From: a virus
Virus record (IMG/VR): IMGVR_UViG_3300040801_001555
Span: 1 to 21,426 of that record
Length of the DNA: 21,426 nt
Strand: one strand, 5' to 3'
The notes under the pieces were generated by a model. It made no database searches. It saw nothing but the letters and a program-made list of their open reading frames with translations, and had not been told where the DNA came from. Positions within the stretch are counted from its first letter, which is position 1. Each line of letters begins with the position of its first letter. Positions 1 to 6,245 of this stretch are shown piece after piece. Position numbers and translations under genes: made by a program.

Positions 1-3
1 TTT

Positions 4-80
4 CTCCCGGTAGCTCAGCAGGATAGAGCGACAGATTCCTAATCTGTAGGTCAGAGGTTCGAATCCTCTTCGGGAGGCCA
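4..80 (+). tRNA. tRNA-Arg (CCT anticodon)
   Basis: A full cloverleaf can be folded. The 7-bp acceptor stem pairs 4-10 with 70-76 (last pair G-T), the discriminator is G77 and an encoded CCA lies at 78-80. The anticodon stem is ACAGA/TCTGT around the loop TTCCTAA, giving anticodon CCT (38-40), which reads AGG. The T-loop is the normal TTCGAAT. It is the first of eight tRNA genes interleaved with coding genes. Confidence 0.95.
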
Positions 81-87
81 GTTATGG

Positions 88-116
88 TTGATTTGATTTT
101 CACTTAATGATACAAT
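88..116 (+). promoter_or_regulatory. Possible sigma70-type promoter before the ligase gene
   Basis: TTGATT (88-93) is followed after exactly 17 nt by TACAAT (111-116). This matches the bacterial -35/-10 consensus at 4/6 and 5/6 positions. The ligase ATG begins only 6 nt after the -10 box, so a transcript from here would have almost no leader, and no Shine-Dalgarno is visible. In AT-rich DNA such a match can arise by chance. Confidence 0.35.
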
Positions 117-122
117 ACCTTA

Positions 123-1433
123 ATGGAAAACATATACGATATCATCAAGCAATTGGAATCCACGCCGGGGCGCAATGACAAGATTTCCATTCTGGAAAGC
201 AATAAGGATAATGAGCTATTAAAAATGGTTCTTAATGCGGCACTGAATCCTTATCGCCAATACTTCATCAAACAATTCCCCAAGGTGGATAATTTCTCAG
301 GAGACTCCGATCTCTTTATATTTCTTTACGCCTTGGCTGACCAGATCGAAAGTCGAGCAGTCACTGGAAATGCGGCTAGAGACCTTTTGACTAAACTTAC
401 TGAATCACTTACTCCAGAAGATGCAGAAGTTGCCAAGCGAGTAGTTACTAAGGATTTAAAATGTGGGGTTCAGGCATCGACCGTCAATAAGGTATGGAAA
501 GATTTTATCCCTACCTACCCCTGTTTATTAGGTAAGGCATATAACGAAAAGACTATCCAGAAGATTACGTTCCCTTGCTATGCGCAACTTAAAGCTGATG
601 GTATTAGAGCGAACATTATCGTTAATGAAGAGGGTAACGTGAGTGTGCGTGGACGCAGCGGTAAGTTAATTGATTTACTTGGTAAGCTTGAGAATGAAAT
701 TCCCGTAAATGATTCTGGATATGTTTTGGATGGTGAGCTTCTGGTTCTTGATGATGACGGAAACTCACTCCCTCGTAAACAGGGTAACGGCATTTTGAAC
801 AAAGCCATTCGCGGAACCATTTCGGAGAAAGAAGCTGACGCCGTAGTTTTCCGGGCATGGGATTATATTCCACTGGATAAGTTTAAGGGGAAGAAAGACG
901 ACACCCCTTACTGTGAACGAGTTGATAACACAATCCTCAAGGTTGGTAATATCAATTCATCCAAAATAACCATGATTGAATCAATGATTGTCAGCGACAT
1001 GGATGAGGTCAACACATACTTTCAGTCAATGCTTGAAAAGGGTGAAGAAGGGTGTATGCTTAAGAATTTGGATCATCCTTGGGAAGATAAGCGTTCGCCC
1101 CACTTGGTTAAAATGAAAGCGGAAAAGGATTGTGACTTGATTGTAACTGGTTGGAACCGTGGGAATGAAGGCACTAAGTTTTCTGACCAAATGGGTTCAC
1201 TGATTTGCGAATCATCCGATGGTAAGATTAGTGTTTCAATTTCCGGGTTCAGTGAGGAACAACGACTGGAGATTACTCAGAACATTGATGAATGGATGGG
1301 CCGCATTGTAACGGTGCTGTATAATGAACGAATTGAAAGTAAGGATCGTGAAGCTGATAGCTTATTCCTTCCGAGGTTTGCGGAGCTTAGAGAAGACAAG
1401 ACCGAAGCTGATAGTTCGGAGAAGATAAAATGA
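123..1433 (+). CDS. 30: ATP-dependent DNA ligase (T4 gp30-like)
   Basis: This enzyme seals nicks in duplex DNA using ATP, through a lysyl-AMP intermediate, during phage replication and repair. The 436-aa product has the nucleotidyltransferase motifs in order: motif I KADGIR with nucleophile Lys157, then RGRSG near 176-180, motif III LDGELLV near 202-208, motif IV EEGCMLKN near 308-315 and motif V LVKMKAEK near 328-335. A C-terminal OB-fold region follows (about 336-430) and includes FLPRF near 415-419. Residues 1-130 would be the N-terminal DNA-binding domain. The length is a little below that of T4 gp30. The gene follows tRNA-Arg, and its stop overlaps the DHFR start in an ATGA, so the two are probably translated in coupling. 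No Shine-Dalgarno is visible before the ATG. Confidence 0.95.
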   Translation: MENIYDIIKQLESTPGRNDKISILESNKDNELLKMVLNAALNPYRQYFIKQFPKVDNFSGDSDLFIFLYALADQIESRAVTGNAARDLLTKLTESLTPEDAEVAKRVVTKDLKCGVQASTVNKVWKDFIPTYPCLLGKAYNEKTIQKITFPCYAQLKADGIRANIIVNEEGNVSVRGRSGKLIDLLGKLENEIPVNDSGYVLDGELLVLDDDGNSLPRKQGNGILNKAIRGTISEKEADAVVFRAWDYIPLDKFKGKKDDTPYCERVDNTILKVGNINSSKITMIESMIVSDMDEVNTYFQSMLEKGEEGCMLKNLDHPWEDKRSPHLVKMKAEKDCDLIVTGWNRGNEGTKFSDQMGSLICESSDGKISVSISGFSEEQRLEITQNIDEWMGRIVTVLYNERIESKDREADSLFLPRFAELREDKTEADSSEKIK

Positions 1434-1951
1434 TTAGTTTAATTGTAGCAATGAATTCGCAAAACATAATTGGAGTAGATGGTCGGCTACCATGGCATCT
1501 TCCGGAGGACATGAAGTTTTTCAAACATGTTACCGAGGGCAAAACTGTTATTATGGGTAGAGCTACTTGGGATAGTTTACCTAAAAAATTCAGACCTCTA
1601 CCCAACAGGCAGAACATTGTCGTATCTGGAAGCATGATTAAAGAAAGAATCCCTCTACATCCTATAAGAAAGGGTGTTGACCCTGATATAGTTTGCACTA
1701 ACGTGAATGTAGCAATGGAATGGGCAACCCATGATATTGTTTTTATTGGTGGTGAGGGGATTTATCGAGAAGCACTGAACCACGTTACTGACATGTTTAT
1801 AACCCATGTTAAAAACTCTTTTATTGACGAAAGAGAATATGGACATGTGGCTAAATTTCCAGCGAAAGAGGTTAATTGGCAGGATTGGTTAACAGTTGAC
1901 GTTACCCATTATCCTACCCATGTATCTTGTCATTATAGGAGAGAAGTATGA
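1430..1951 (+). CDS. frd: Dihydrofolate reductase
   Basis: Reduces dihydrofolate to tetrahydrofolate with NADPH and so supports thymidylate synthesis during phage replication. The 173-aa product is of normal DHFR length. It begins MISLIVAMNS, followed by the Met20-loop region IIGVDGRLPWHLPEDMKFF. Trp22 and the catalytic acid Asp27 fall at the same numbers as in E. coli DHFR. The NADPH-binding motifs GKTVIMGRATWDSL and VFIGGEGIY are present. The start overlaps the ligase stop (ATGA) and its own stop overlaps the next start (ATGA), so it is the middle gene of a tight operon. T4 also encodes a DHFR (frd). Confidence 0.95.
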   Translation: MISLIVAMNSQNIIGVDGRLPWHLPEDMKFFKHVTEGKTVIMGRATWDSLPKKFRPLPNRQNIVVSGSMIKERIPLHPIRKGVDPDIVCTNVNVAMEWATHDIVFIGGEGIYREALNHVTDMFITHVKNSFIDEREYGHVAKFPAKEVNWQDWLTVDVTHYPTHVSCHYRREV

Positions 1952-2151
1952 GTTTTGGTGGAATGCCATTATCCACATTAAGAGGAATGGTTAACGGTAA
2001 GAGGGGGATTAATGTGGTGAGAGTCGGATGCGATAATTGTCATTATACATTTCAAGCTAACGAAACTGGCAGGAAGGGCAATACAGTTGATGGTCAACCC
2101 AGAGTATGCCCTAAATGCAGAAAATGTACTGCGAATGTTATTGAGGACTAA
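1948..2151 (+). CDS. Small zinc-ribbon protein, function unknown
   Basis: A 67-aa protein with two cysteine knuckles, C28xxC31 and C54xxC57 plus C60, separated by about 22 residues. This is the pattern of a zinc ribbon. The spacer is rich in Gly, Asn and Lys. The ATGA overlap with the DHFR stop indicates translational coupling. Small zinc ribbons of this type often bind nucleic acids or protein partners, but no specific family is recognised. The last codons and the downstream junction (2143-2155) are nearly repeated at 3008-3020, before another leader-bearing gene. Confidence 0.75.
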   Translation: MSFGGMPLSTLRGMVNGKRGINVVRVGCDNCHYTFQANETGRKGNTVDGQPRVCPKCRKCTANVIED

Positions 2152-2155
2152 TTCC

Positions 2156-2163
2156 AATAAATA
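2156..2163 (+). promoter_or_regulatory. Late-promoter-like box AATAAATA
   Basis: AATAAATA matches 7 of 8 bases of the T4 late consensus TATAAATA. It lies exactly 5 nt before the ATG at 2169. In T4 the late box spans about -13 to -6, so the expected transcript start would be the A of the ATG. No Shine-Dalgarno lies between the box and the ATG. Confidence 0.5.
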
Positions 2164-2168
2164 GCAGT

Positions 2169-2636
2169 ATGAAACTGCAACAATTATTTGAAACAAGAAC
2201 AGTTAAGGGTAAAAAGCCTGAAGGATTCGTAGAATACCTGCGTTCCCCGCAGATGGTAAAAGACGCCCTTGCTGAGCATTATCCCGGAAAAGCTACTATA
2301 GACAACATTGTCAGGCTTTTCTCTGAACATAATATAGCAATAGCAGATAACGTGGTTCTCAATGGGACGCCGGAATCCCTTGTTCCATATAGAGAATATT
2401 CCAGAGAATCTACAAATGATTGGGGCTGGACTGGCAAATTATCGGGCGAAGAGTTTGAAGCGCTAAAGGCGGATATAAAAGAGAACGGAATAAAAAATCC
2501 CGGAATATTTTACATGGAACGTAACCGCAATGATGGTTCCGTTAAAGCTTATCTTGGTGAAGGAAACCATCGACTAAGGATTGCGTTAGAGCTTGGGCTC
2601 AAATCATACCCTCTAAAATTTAGTTACTACAAATGA
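2169..2636 (+). CDS. ParB/Srx-fold protein with capsid-targeting-like leader
   Basis: A 155-aa protein. The first eight residues, MKLQQLFE, form a leader shared with the three following genes. It resembles the capsid-targeting sequence of T4 internal proteins, which gp21 cleaves after a [L/I]xE triplet; cleavage here would fall after LFE8. The C-terminal half (about 90-155) has the ParB/sulfiredoxin-like pattern: 'IKENGIKNPGIFY' and then the conserved GEGNHRLRIALELGL. That domain is found in ParB proteins and in some nucleases and ATPases, and the exact activity cannot be told. A late-like box lies 5 nt upstream and there is no Shine-Dalgarno. The inference is a late protein packaged into the head, perhaps delivered to the host with the DNA. 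The stop overlaps the next start (ATGA). Confidence 0.75.
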   Translation: MKLQQLFETRTVKGKKPEGFVEYLRSPQMVKDALAEHYPGKATIDNIVRLFSEHNIAIADNVVLNGTPESLVPYREYSRESTNDWGWTGKLSGEEFEALKADIKENGIKNPGIFYMERNRNDGSVKAYLGEGNHRLRIALELGLKSYPLKFSYYK

Positions 2637-3016
2637 AACTCAATGAACTATTTTTAATTGAAGGTGATTTGTCTCACTGGGATCGTGACGGTAACGGCTT
2701 TCTTATAGGGTATCGTGTGGTTAATGTTGATGATGATGGAAATCTCGTATCTCAGGCAGATTCAAGAGTTAAGTTACCGGCAAGAGTTGGAGTAATGCAC
2801 GAGATACCCGGTGGGGGTATGTACGTGTCCAATAGTAAGGATTATGTGAAAGATTATTATTGGCACGGCAACGAAGACCCCGATGATCCTATACAGGCAT
2901 TGATGACATATTCTTTTAGCCTTGAGGATATATTGGAAGGTAACCCCCATGATCGTGAGCCAGAATTGAGTATTAAACGGGGGAAAGTCCTAAATATACA
3001 AAGGCTAGAGGATTAA
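2633..3016 (+). CDS. Unknown protein with capsid-targeting-like leader
   Basis: A 127-aa protein starting MKLNELFLIEG, a variant of the leader shared by the neighbouring genes; a gp21-type cleavage would fall after LIE10, before Gly. The rest is acidic and soluble, with segments such as 'YRVVNVDDDGNLVSQ', 'LPARVGVMHEIPGGGMYVSNSKDY' and a C-terminal 'KRGKVLNIQRLED'. I recognise no domain. It starts inside the stop of the previous gene (ATGA), so it is translated in coupling and expressed in the same late operon. An inferred role as head-packaged cargo rests only on the leader and the context. Confidence 0.7.
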   Translation: MKLNELFLIEGDLSHWDRDGNGFLIGYRVVNVDDDGNLVSQADSRVKLPARVGVMHEIPGGGMYVSNSKDYVKDYYWHGNEDPDDPIQALMTYSFSLEDILEGNPHDREPELSIKRGKVLNIQRLED

Positions 3017-3020
3017 TTCC

Positions 3021-3371
3021 ATGAAACTGCAAAAATTATTTGAAGAATTTAACACTGATGATGACCGTTTCATGCACGGGTTTGATTCGAAACCAAAACT
3101 TTCGCCATCAGATCGAAGAAAAATTATTAAGAAAAAGGTTGTGGATGCTTCTAAAAAGATTGACTTAAAAGATGCAATGTCCGTAGACCCGGCTACATTG
3201 GAACTTTATGATAGAAAAGTATATCAACCCGACCCCAGTAAATTTATACCAGTGATTTCCAAAATGACAGGCGTGGAGCCCAACATTATAAAGACAATGA
3301 AAGGAGTTGTGGATGATGTAGAGGAAATTATATATCAGCGCCACCAAAGAGCCAAAAGGGGTGAAAAATAA
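3021..3371 (+). CDS. Small basic protein with capsid-targeting-like leader
   Basis: A 116-aa, lysine-rich protein beginning MKLQKLFEEF, so the same leader with a possible cleavage after LFE8. The central part (DRRKIIKKKVVDASKKIDLKD) is strongly basic, as in T4 internal proteins that accompany DNA, and the C-terminus is also basic (YQRHQRAKRGEK). No enzymatic motif is recognised. A Shine-Dalgarno-like GAGGA (3008-3012) precedes the ATG by 8 nt. The DNA from 3008 through the first codons nearly duplicates that at 2143-2192, minus a 13-nt insert. Confidence 0.7.
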   Translation: MKLQKLFEEFNTDDDRFMHGFDSKPKLSPSDRRKIIKKKVVDASKKIDLKDAMSVDPATLELYDRKVYQPDPSKFIPVISKMTGVEPNIIKTMKGVVDDVEEIIYQRHQRAKRGEK

Positions 3372-3372
3372 A

Positions 3373-4269
3373 ATGAAATTACAAGACTTATTTGAAAAAT
3401 ATAGTGAAAGGCTTGATCAAAATAAATTTAATGATTACCTAAAAAAGCATTACCATAAGTATAAAGAGGGTGAAAGATACCTTAATGCACTTGAAAATGC
3501 CAAGCACAATTATTATAGACAAGCCAGTTACGTGAATAATGTTAATGACATAGAAATTCATTGGGGTAGAGTTACTTTAGAAGACACTAACCCAGAATAT
3601 ATTACTTTCAATATCCCCATGATCACATATATTGAATATAATGCAGACCATCAAAATGAGCGTGAAATAAGTAGAAAGTTTGTAGTTTCAGTAGATTTTA
3701 GGTGGTATGATGACAACACCACGTTCGATCTACATATTCATAATGATGGCTCTGCCTATAATTATGATGATTTTTATTCTGTTGCAAATGATAAAGATTA
3801 TAGAGACTTTATTAAAACTATGCGCGAAGATTTGCCACGAGCAGCCGCAAATTTGATACTTGATAAGAAGCTATTTGAAGCCAAGAAAAAGAAACTTGAA
3901 AAGGACAGTGACGATCCATGCTGGGATGGTTATGTTCAAGTTGGAACCAAAAAGAAAAATGGTAAAGAAGTGCCTAATTGCGTACCACTTGAAGAAGCTA
4001 TGGTAATGGAGGGAGTTGAACTTATTGTAGAGGGTGGTCGTTGTGATGGACCAACCAAAAAAGCCTCATCTACTCGTAAAGACAAGAAGTGGATGCAGTG
4101 CGTAAAACAGCCTGATGGTAGCTATAAGCGCGTACACTGGGGTGATCCCAATGCCAAGGTTACGGGCAAGAGCGGTGACACTAAACGTAAGAAATCCTTT
4201 AGAGCCCGTCATAACTGCGATAGTGCAAAGAAAGGATCAGCACAGGCTCAGGCTTGTAAAGACTGGTAA
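3373..4269 (+). CDS. Multi-part head-cargo candidate with leader and internal protease-like sites
   Basis: The chosen start is ATG 3373, because it begins with the shared leader MKLQDLFE and has GGGGTGA (3358-3364) as Shine-Dalgarno; a GTG at 3361 would add only four residues. The 298-aa product has an N-terminal region of unknown fold (9-165), a motif CWDGYVQVGTKKKNGKEVPNCVP (183-205, split here as CWDGYVQVG and KEVPNCVP), and a basic Cys-containing C-terminal module (223-298) with RCDGPTKKASS, VHWGDPNAKV and a CDSAKKG...ACKDW ending. Both modules are familiar from aquatic T4-like phage proteins; the second looks like the DUF5872 type. Three gp21-type sites appear inside: LFE169-A170, LEE208-A209 and IVE220-G221. 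I infer a precursor that is cut during head maturation. Confidence 0.8.
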   Translation: MKLQDLFEKYSERLDQNKFNDYLKKHYHKYKEGERYLNALENAKHNYYRQASYVNNVNDIEIHWGRVTLEDTNPEYITFNIPMITYIEYNADHQNEREISRKFVVSVDFRWYDDNTTFDLHIHNDGSAYNYDDFYSVANDKDYRDFIKTMREDLPRAAANLILDKKLFEAKKKKLEKDSDDPCWDGYVQVGTKKKNGKEVPNCVPLEEAMVMEGVELIVEGGRCDGPTKKASSTRKDKKWMQCVKQPDGSYKRVHWGDPNAKVTGKSGDTKRKKSFRARHNCDSAKKGSAQAQACKDW

Positions 4270-4280
4270 AATATAATATT

Positions 4281-4358
4281 CGGGGTATAGGAAAGCTTGG
4301 TTAATCCGCCACTCTGGGGGAGTGGAGATCGCTGGTTCAAATCCAGCTACCCCGACCA
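4281..4358 (+). tRNA. tRNA-Pro (GGG anticodon)
   Basis: The acceptor stem pairs CGGGGTA (4281-4287) with TACCCCG (4348-4354), with discriminator A4355 and encoded CCA (4356-4358). The anticodon stem CCACT/AGTGG encloses the loop CTGGGGG, giving anticodon GGG (4316-4318), which reads CCC. The T-loop is a normal TTCAAAT. It lies 11 nt after a stop codon and 17 nt before a membrane-protein gene. Confidence 0.93.
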
Positions 4359-4362
4359 CTTT

Positions 4363-4370
4363 GCTAAATA
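4363..4370 (+). promoter_or_regulatory. Late-promoter-like box GCTAAATA
   Basis: GCTAAATA matches the T4 late consensus at 6 of 8 positions, including the TAAATA core. It lies exactly 5 nt before the ATG at 4376, and no Shine-Dalgarno is present. The position fits a leaderless late start, but the match is weaker than the TATAAATA boxes elsewhere. Confidence 0.35.
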
Positions 4371-4375
4371 ACTAT

Positions 4376-4636
4376 ATGAATAAAACTTTAGATGTTTTAG
4401 GTATGGTACTTCTCACCTTCCTGCTAATATTCTTTGCCCCATTTGTGGTAGTGCTATTAGCCGAAGTTTTCTCTATGCTTGCGGCAGGAATGGCGGTATT
4501 GATTGCGGCAATGGTGGGCACTTTCGTGGTAATGTTTGCATTATCAATACCCATCTTATTGATAGGTGGGCCACTATATGCTATAGTATGGGGAATTTCC
4601 TTGTTAGTTGGCAGGGAAGAACCAGAAGCAGTTTAA
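4376..4636 (+). CDS. Small hydrophobic membrane protein
   Basis: The 86-aa product from ATG 4376 is almost entirely hydrophobic, with two or three predicted membrane-spanning stretches (about 8-33, 34-60 and 56-78) and a short acidic C-terminus REEPEAV. An upstream in-frame start would run back through tRNA-Pro and is rejected. Holins and superinfection-type proteins are of similar size and character, but nothing specific identifies either one. It sits between two tRNAs, and a hairpin begins immediately after its TAA. Confidence 0.65.
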   Translation: MNKTLDVLGMVLLTFLLIFFAPFVVVLLAEVFSMLAAGMAVLIAAMVGTFVVMFALSIPILLIGGPLYAIVWGISLLVGREEPEAV

Positions 4637-4667
4637 GATTCCAAAATATTTTTCTAATTTTGGAATC
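4637..4667 (+). promoter_or_regulatory. Hairpin ahead of the HNH gene
   Basis: GATTCCAAAA (4637-4646) and TTTTGGAATC (4658-4667) form a perfect 10-bp stem around an 11-nt loop. The stem starts directly after the stop codon of the membrane protein. The only Shine-Dalgarno-like GGAA before the HNH starts lies inside the right arm (4662-4665), so folding would hide it. No T-run follows, so it is not a classical terminator. Confidence 0.7.
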
Positions 4668-4676
4668 CCACTAAAT

Positions 4677-5156
4677 ATGTACATGAAAGAATGTACGAAG
4701 TGTCATATCGCAAAAAATGAAGAGGACTTTAACTGGAAGATAAAGCCCAAAAGGAGACGATCAACTGTTTGTAAATCTTGCCATCGTCAGTATCGCAGAA
4801 AGCATTATGAACAGAACAAAGAAAAGTATATAGACAAAGCCAAAAAATGGAATGATGCCCACAAAGCAGATTACATGAATAACTTACGATTGATCGCACT
4901 AGAGCAGCTTGAACATGGGTGCGAAATGTGCGAGGAAGATGATGTAGTTGTTTTGGAGTTTGATCATGTTGATCCGAGCACCAAAAAGGCAAACATAGCT
5001 AGCATGATTAGAGGCATAGTTAGTGAAAGAAGATTTAGAGAAGAACTGGGCAAATGTAGGGTTCTTTGCGCTAATTGCCATAGAAGAGTAACCGCTGAAC
5101 AAAATGACTCTAATTGGCGATTAAAATATATGAATAATGATAGATCGCTAGTTTAG
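4677..5156 (+). CDS. HNH homing endonuclease
   Basis: The product is 159 aa from ATG 4677; ATG 4683 is equally plausible because homologues typically begin MKxCxxC. Two zinc knuckles come first (CTKC and CKSC), then a basic region (YRRKHYEQNKEKY). The HNH core follows: CEMC, FDHVDP (catalytic His) and CANCHRRVT. It is a free-standing DNA-cutting mobile gene, probably non-essential to the phage. Its 3' end runs 15 nt into tRNA-Trp, and its TAG stop lies in the tRNA D-arm. Expression may be limited by the upstream hairpin. A TTG start at 4608 would overlap the previous gene and is not preferred. Confidence 0.88.
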   Translation: MYMKECTKCHIAKNEEDFNWKIKPKRRRSTVCKSCHRQYRRKHYEQNKEKYIDKAKKWNDAHKADYMNNLRLIALEQLEHGCEMCEEDDVVVLEFDHVDPSTKKANIASMIRGIVSERRFREELGKCRVLCANCHRRVTAEQNDSNWRLKYMNNDRSLV

Positions 5157-5216
5157 TCGGTAAAACAATGGGCTCCAAACCCATAGAGCGGGGATCGTAA
5201 CCTCGGCGGTCTGCCA
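5142..5216 (+). tRNA. tRNA-Trp (CCA anticodon), unusual T-loop
   Basis: The acceptor stem pairs AGATCGC (5142-5148) with GCGGTCT (5206-5212) with one T-G pair; discriminator G5213 and encoded CCA follow. The anticodon stem ATGGG/CCCAT holds the loop CTCCAAA, giving anticodon CCA (5175-5177). The T-stem CGGGG/CCTCG encloses ATCGTAA, so position 54 is A and 58 is T in place of the usual T54/A58. The same exchange occurs in tRNA-Val here. The first 15 nt are also the end of the HNH gene. Confidence 0.9.
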
Positions 5217-5222
5217 CTTTAA

Positions 5223-6167
5223 TTATTCCCCATCTTCAAATACGATATAAGAGTTGACCTCTTCCTCTACGTACATACCACCTCTAGTCATAGCTGGAAC
5301 AACCGGCTGAAATGTTTTTGGGTTCATGACAACTCCTGCTGACATAAATGGAATATATGGTGCATAGATAATGTCATGCCTTATCTCACTTCCATTCTTA
5401 TCGAAGGTTAAAATTCCCCTCATTCCCTTAGGTGCGTCAAACGGTATAATTTTTAGCGTTTTATCAGAACCCAGAGACATAGTTGTGGGTGATATGATAT
5501 ATTCTCCCTTAAACTTTTGACCATGAGGGAGAAACAAAAGCACATCAAATTTTTCTACATAACCATTAGTTTTTTTGACTATAGTAGCAAATGCGCTTTT
5601 AATTGAATCAATAGTTATCTCATCTTTTACTATTACCTTTTCAGATGTATTGGAGACGTAATCAATAATGTTGTGTTCAATTTCTTTAATATACATAGAA
5701 GCAATAGAATCAAAAAATCTCATGGCATCAGATTTGTTGAGTTTTTCGTCTGCGGTGTCAAGCATAATACTTTGCTGCATTCTATGAGTTCTCGCTTCTA
5801 CTGCATGTGTTTGTATATTAGCGTCAACAGGGGAAAAATCCGCATGTGAAACTAATCCTACCGGGCCACTTAATGGCTGGATTCCGACAAGCTCATTAAT
5901 AAAAGAGTCGGCCATTTTTGAATAAAGAACAGCATTCATAGTTGGGTCTAATCTCATTTTAACAGTCTTATCATGGGGATTGTTACTGGCGTATGAACTA
6001 TTTTGTATAGTCCATGCTATATCGATAGAGTTCTGTAAGAACTGCTTATTATTGCTGGTATAATAAGCTTTAATTTTTCTAGTGAAAAGCCATTTACGAA
6101 TTTTTTTGACAATAGTATTGTTTTTGTAATTGTAACGAATTAGTTTTCCGGGTATAGCTATATTCAT
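5223..6167 (-). CDS. gp23/gp24-family capsid protein paralogue
   Basis: A 314-aa protein clearly related to the major capsid protein at 18446. It has VGIQPLSGPVGLV (94-106) against VGVQPMSGPVGLV, and YAPYIPFMSAGVVMNP (269-284) plus QPVVPAMTRGG against YAPYIPLMSTGVIMNP and QPMVSLMTRYG. It is about 150 residues shorter, lacking the Ala/Gly-rich insert and the usual propeptide, and its N-terminus is basic (YNYKNNTIVKKIRKWLFTRK). T4 gp24, the vertex protein, is also a gp23 paralogue, so a vertex or minor capsid role is the leading guess. It is encoded alone on the minus strand with its own late box (6191-6198) and Shine-Dalgarno TAGGAG. It ends 6 nt from tRNA-Trp. Confidence 0.88.
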   Translation of the reverse strand: MNIAIPGKLIRYNYKNNTIVKKIRKWLFTRKIKAYYTSNNKQFLQNSIDIAWTIQNSSYASNNPHDKTVKMRLDPTMNAVLYSKMADSFINELVGIQPLSGPVGLVSHADFSPVDANIQTHAVEARTHRMQQSIMLDTADEKLNKSDAMRFFDSIASMYIKEIEHNIIDYVSNTSEKVIVKDEITIDSIKSAFATIVKKTNGYVEKFDVLLFLPHGQKFKGEYIISPTTMSLGSDKTLKIIPFDAPKGMRGILTFDKNGSEIRHDIIYAPYIPFMSAGVVMNPKTFQPVVPAMTRGGMYVEEEVNSYIVFEDGE

Positions 6168-6190
6168 GTTATTCTCCTATTCCTTATTAT

Positions 6191-6198
6191 TATTTATA
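6191..6198 (-). promoter_or_regulatory. Late promoter box TATAAATA (minus strand)
   Basis: On the minus strand this reads TATAAATA, a perfect T4 late consensus. It lies 23 nt before the ATG of the capsid paralogue (6167), and a TAGGAG Shine-Dalgarno lies in the expected leader. It stands back-to-back with a plus-strand late box at 6216. Confidence 0.85.
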
Positions 6199-6215
6199 TT
6201 TGCAAATTTTGAGTG

Positions 6216-6223
6216 CATAAATA
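6216..6223 (+). promoter_or_regulatory. Late promoter box CATAAATA
   Basis: CATAAATA (7 of 8 of the T4 late consensus) lies 22 nt before the ATG of the glycosyltransferase fusion at 6246. It faces away from the minus-strand box at 6191-6198, giving a divergent late promoter pair in a 78-nt gap. Confidence 0.7.
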
Positions 6224-6245
6224 AAGAAAAGAGTAGAATAAACCG

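Noticed and set aside
4322-4375. Upstream extension of the membrane-protein ORF
   Set aside because: It would translate through tRNA-Pro; ATG 4376 begins a clean hydrophobic protein.
4608-4676. TTG start for the HNH gene
   Set aside because: It lies within the previous gene and reads through the hairpin; homologues begin near MKxCxxC.
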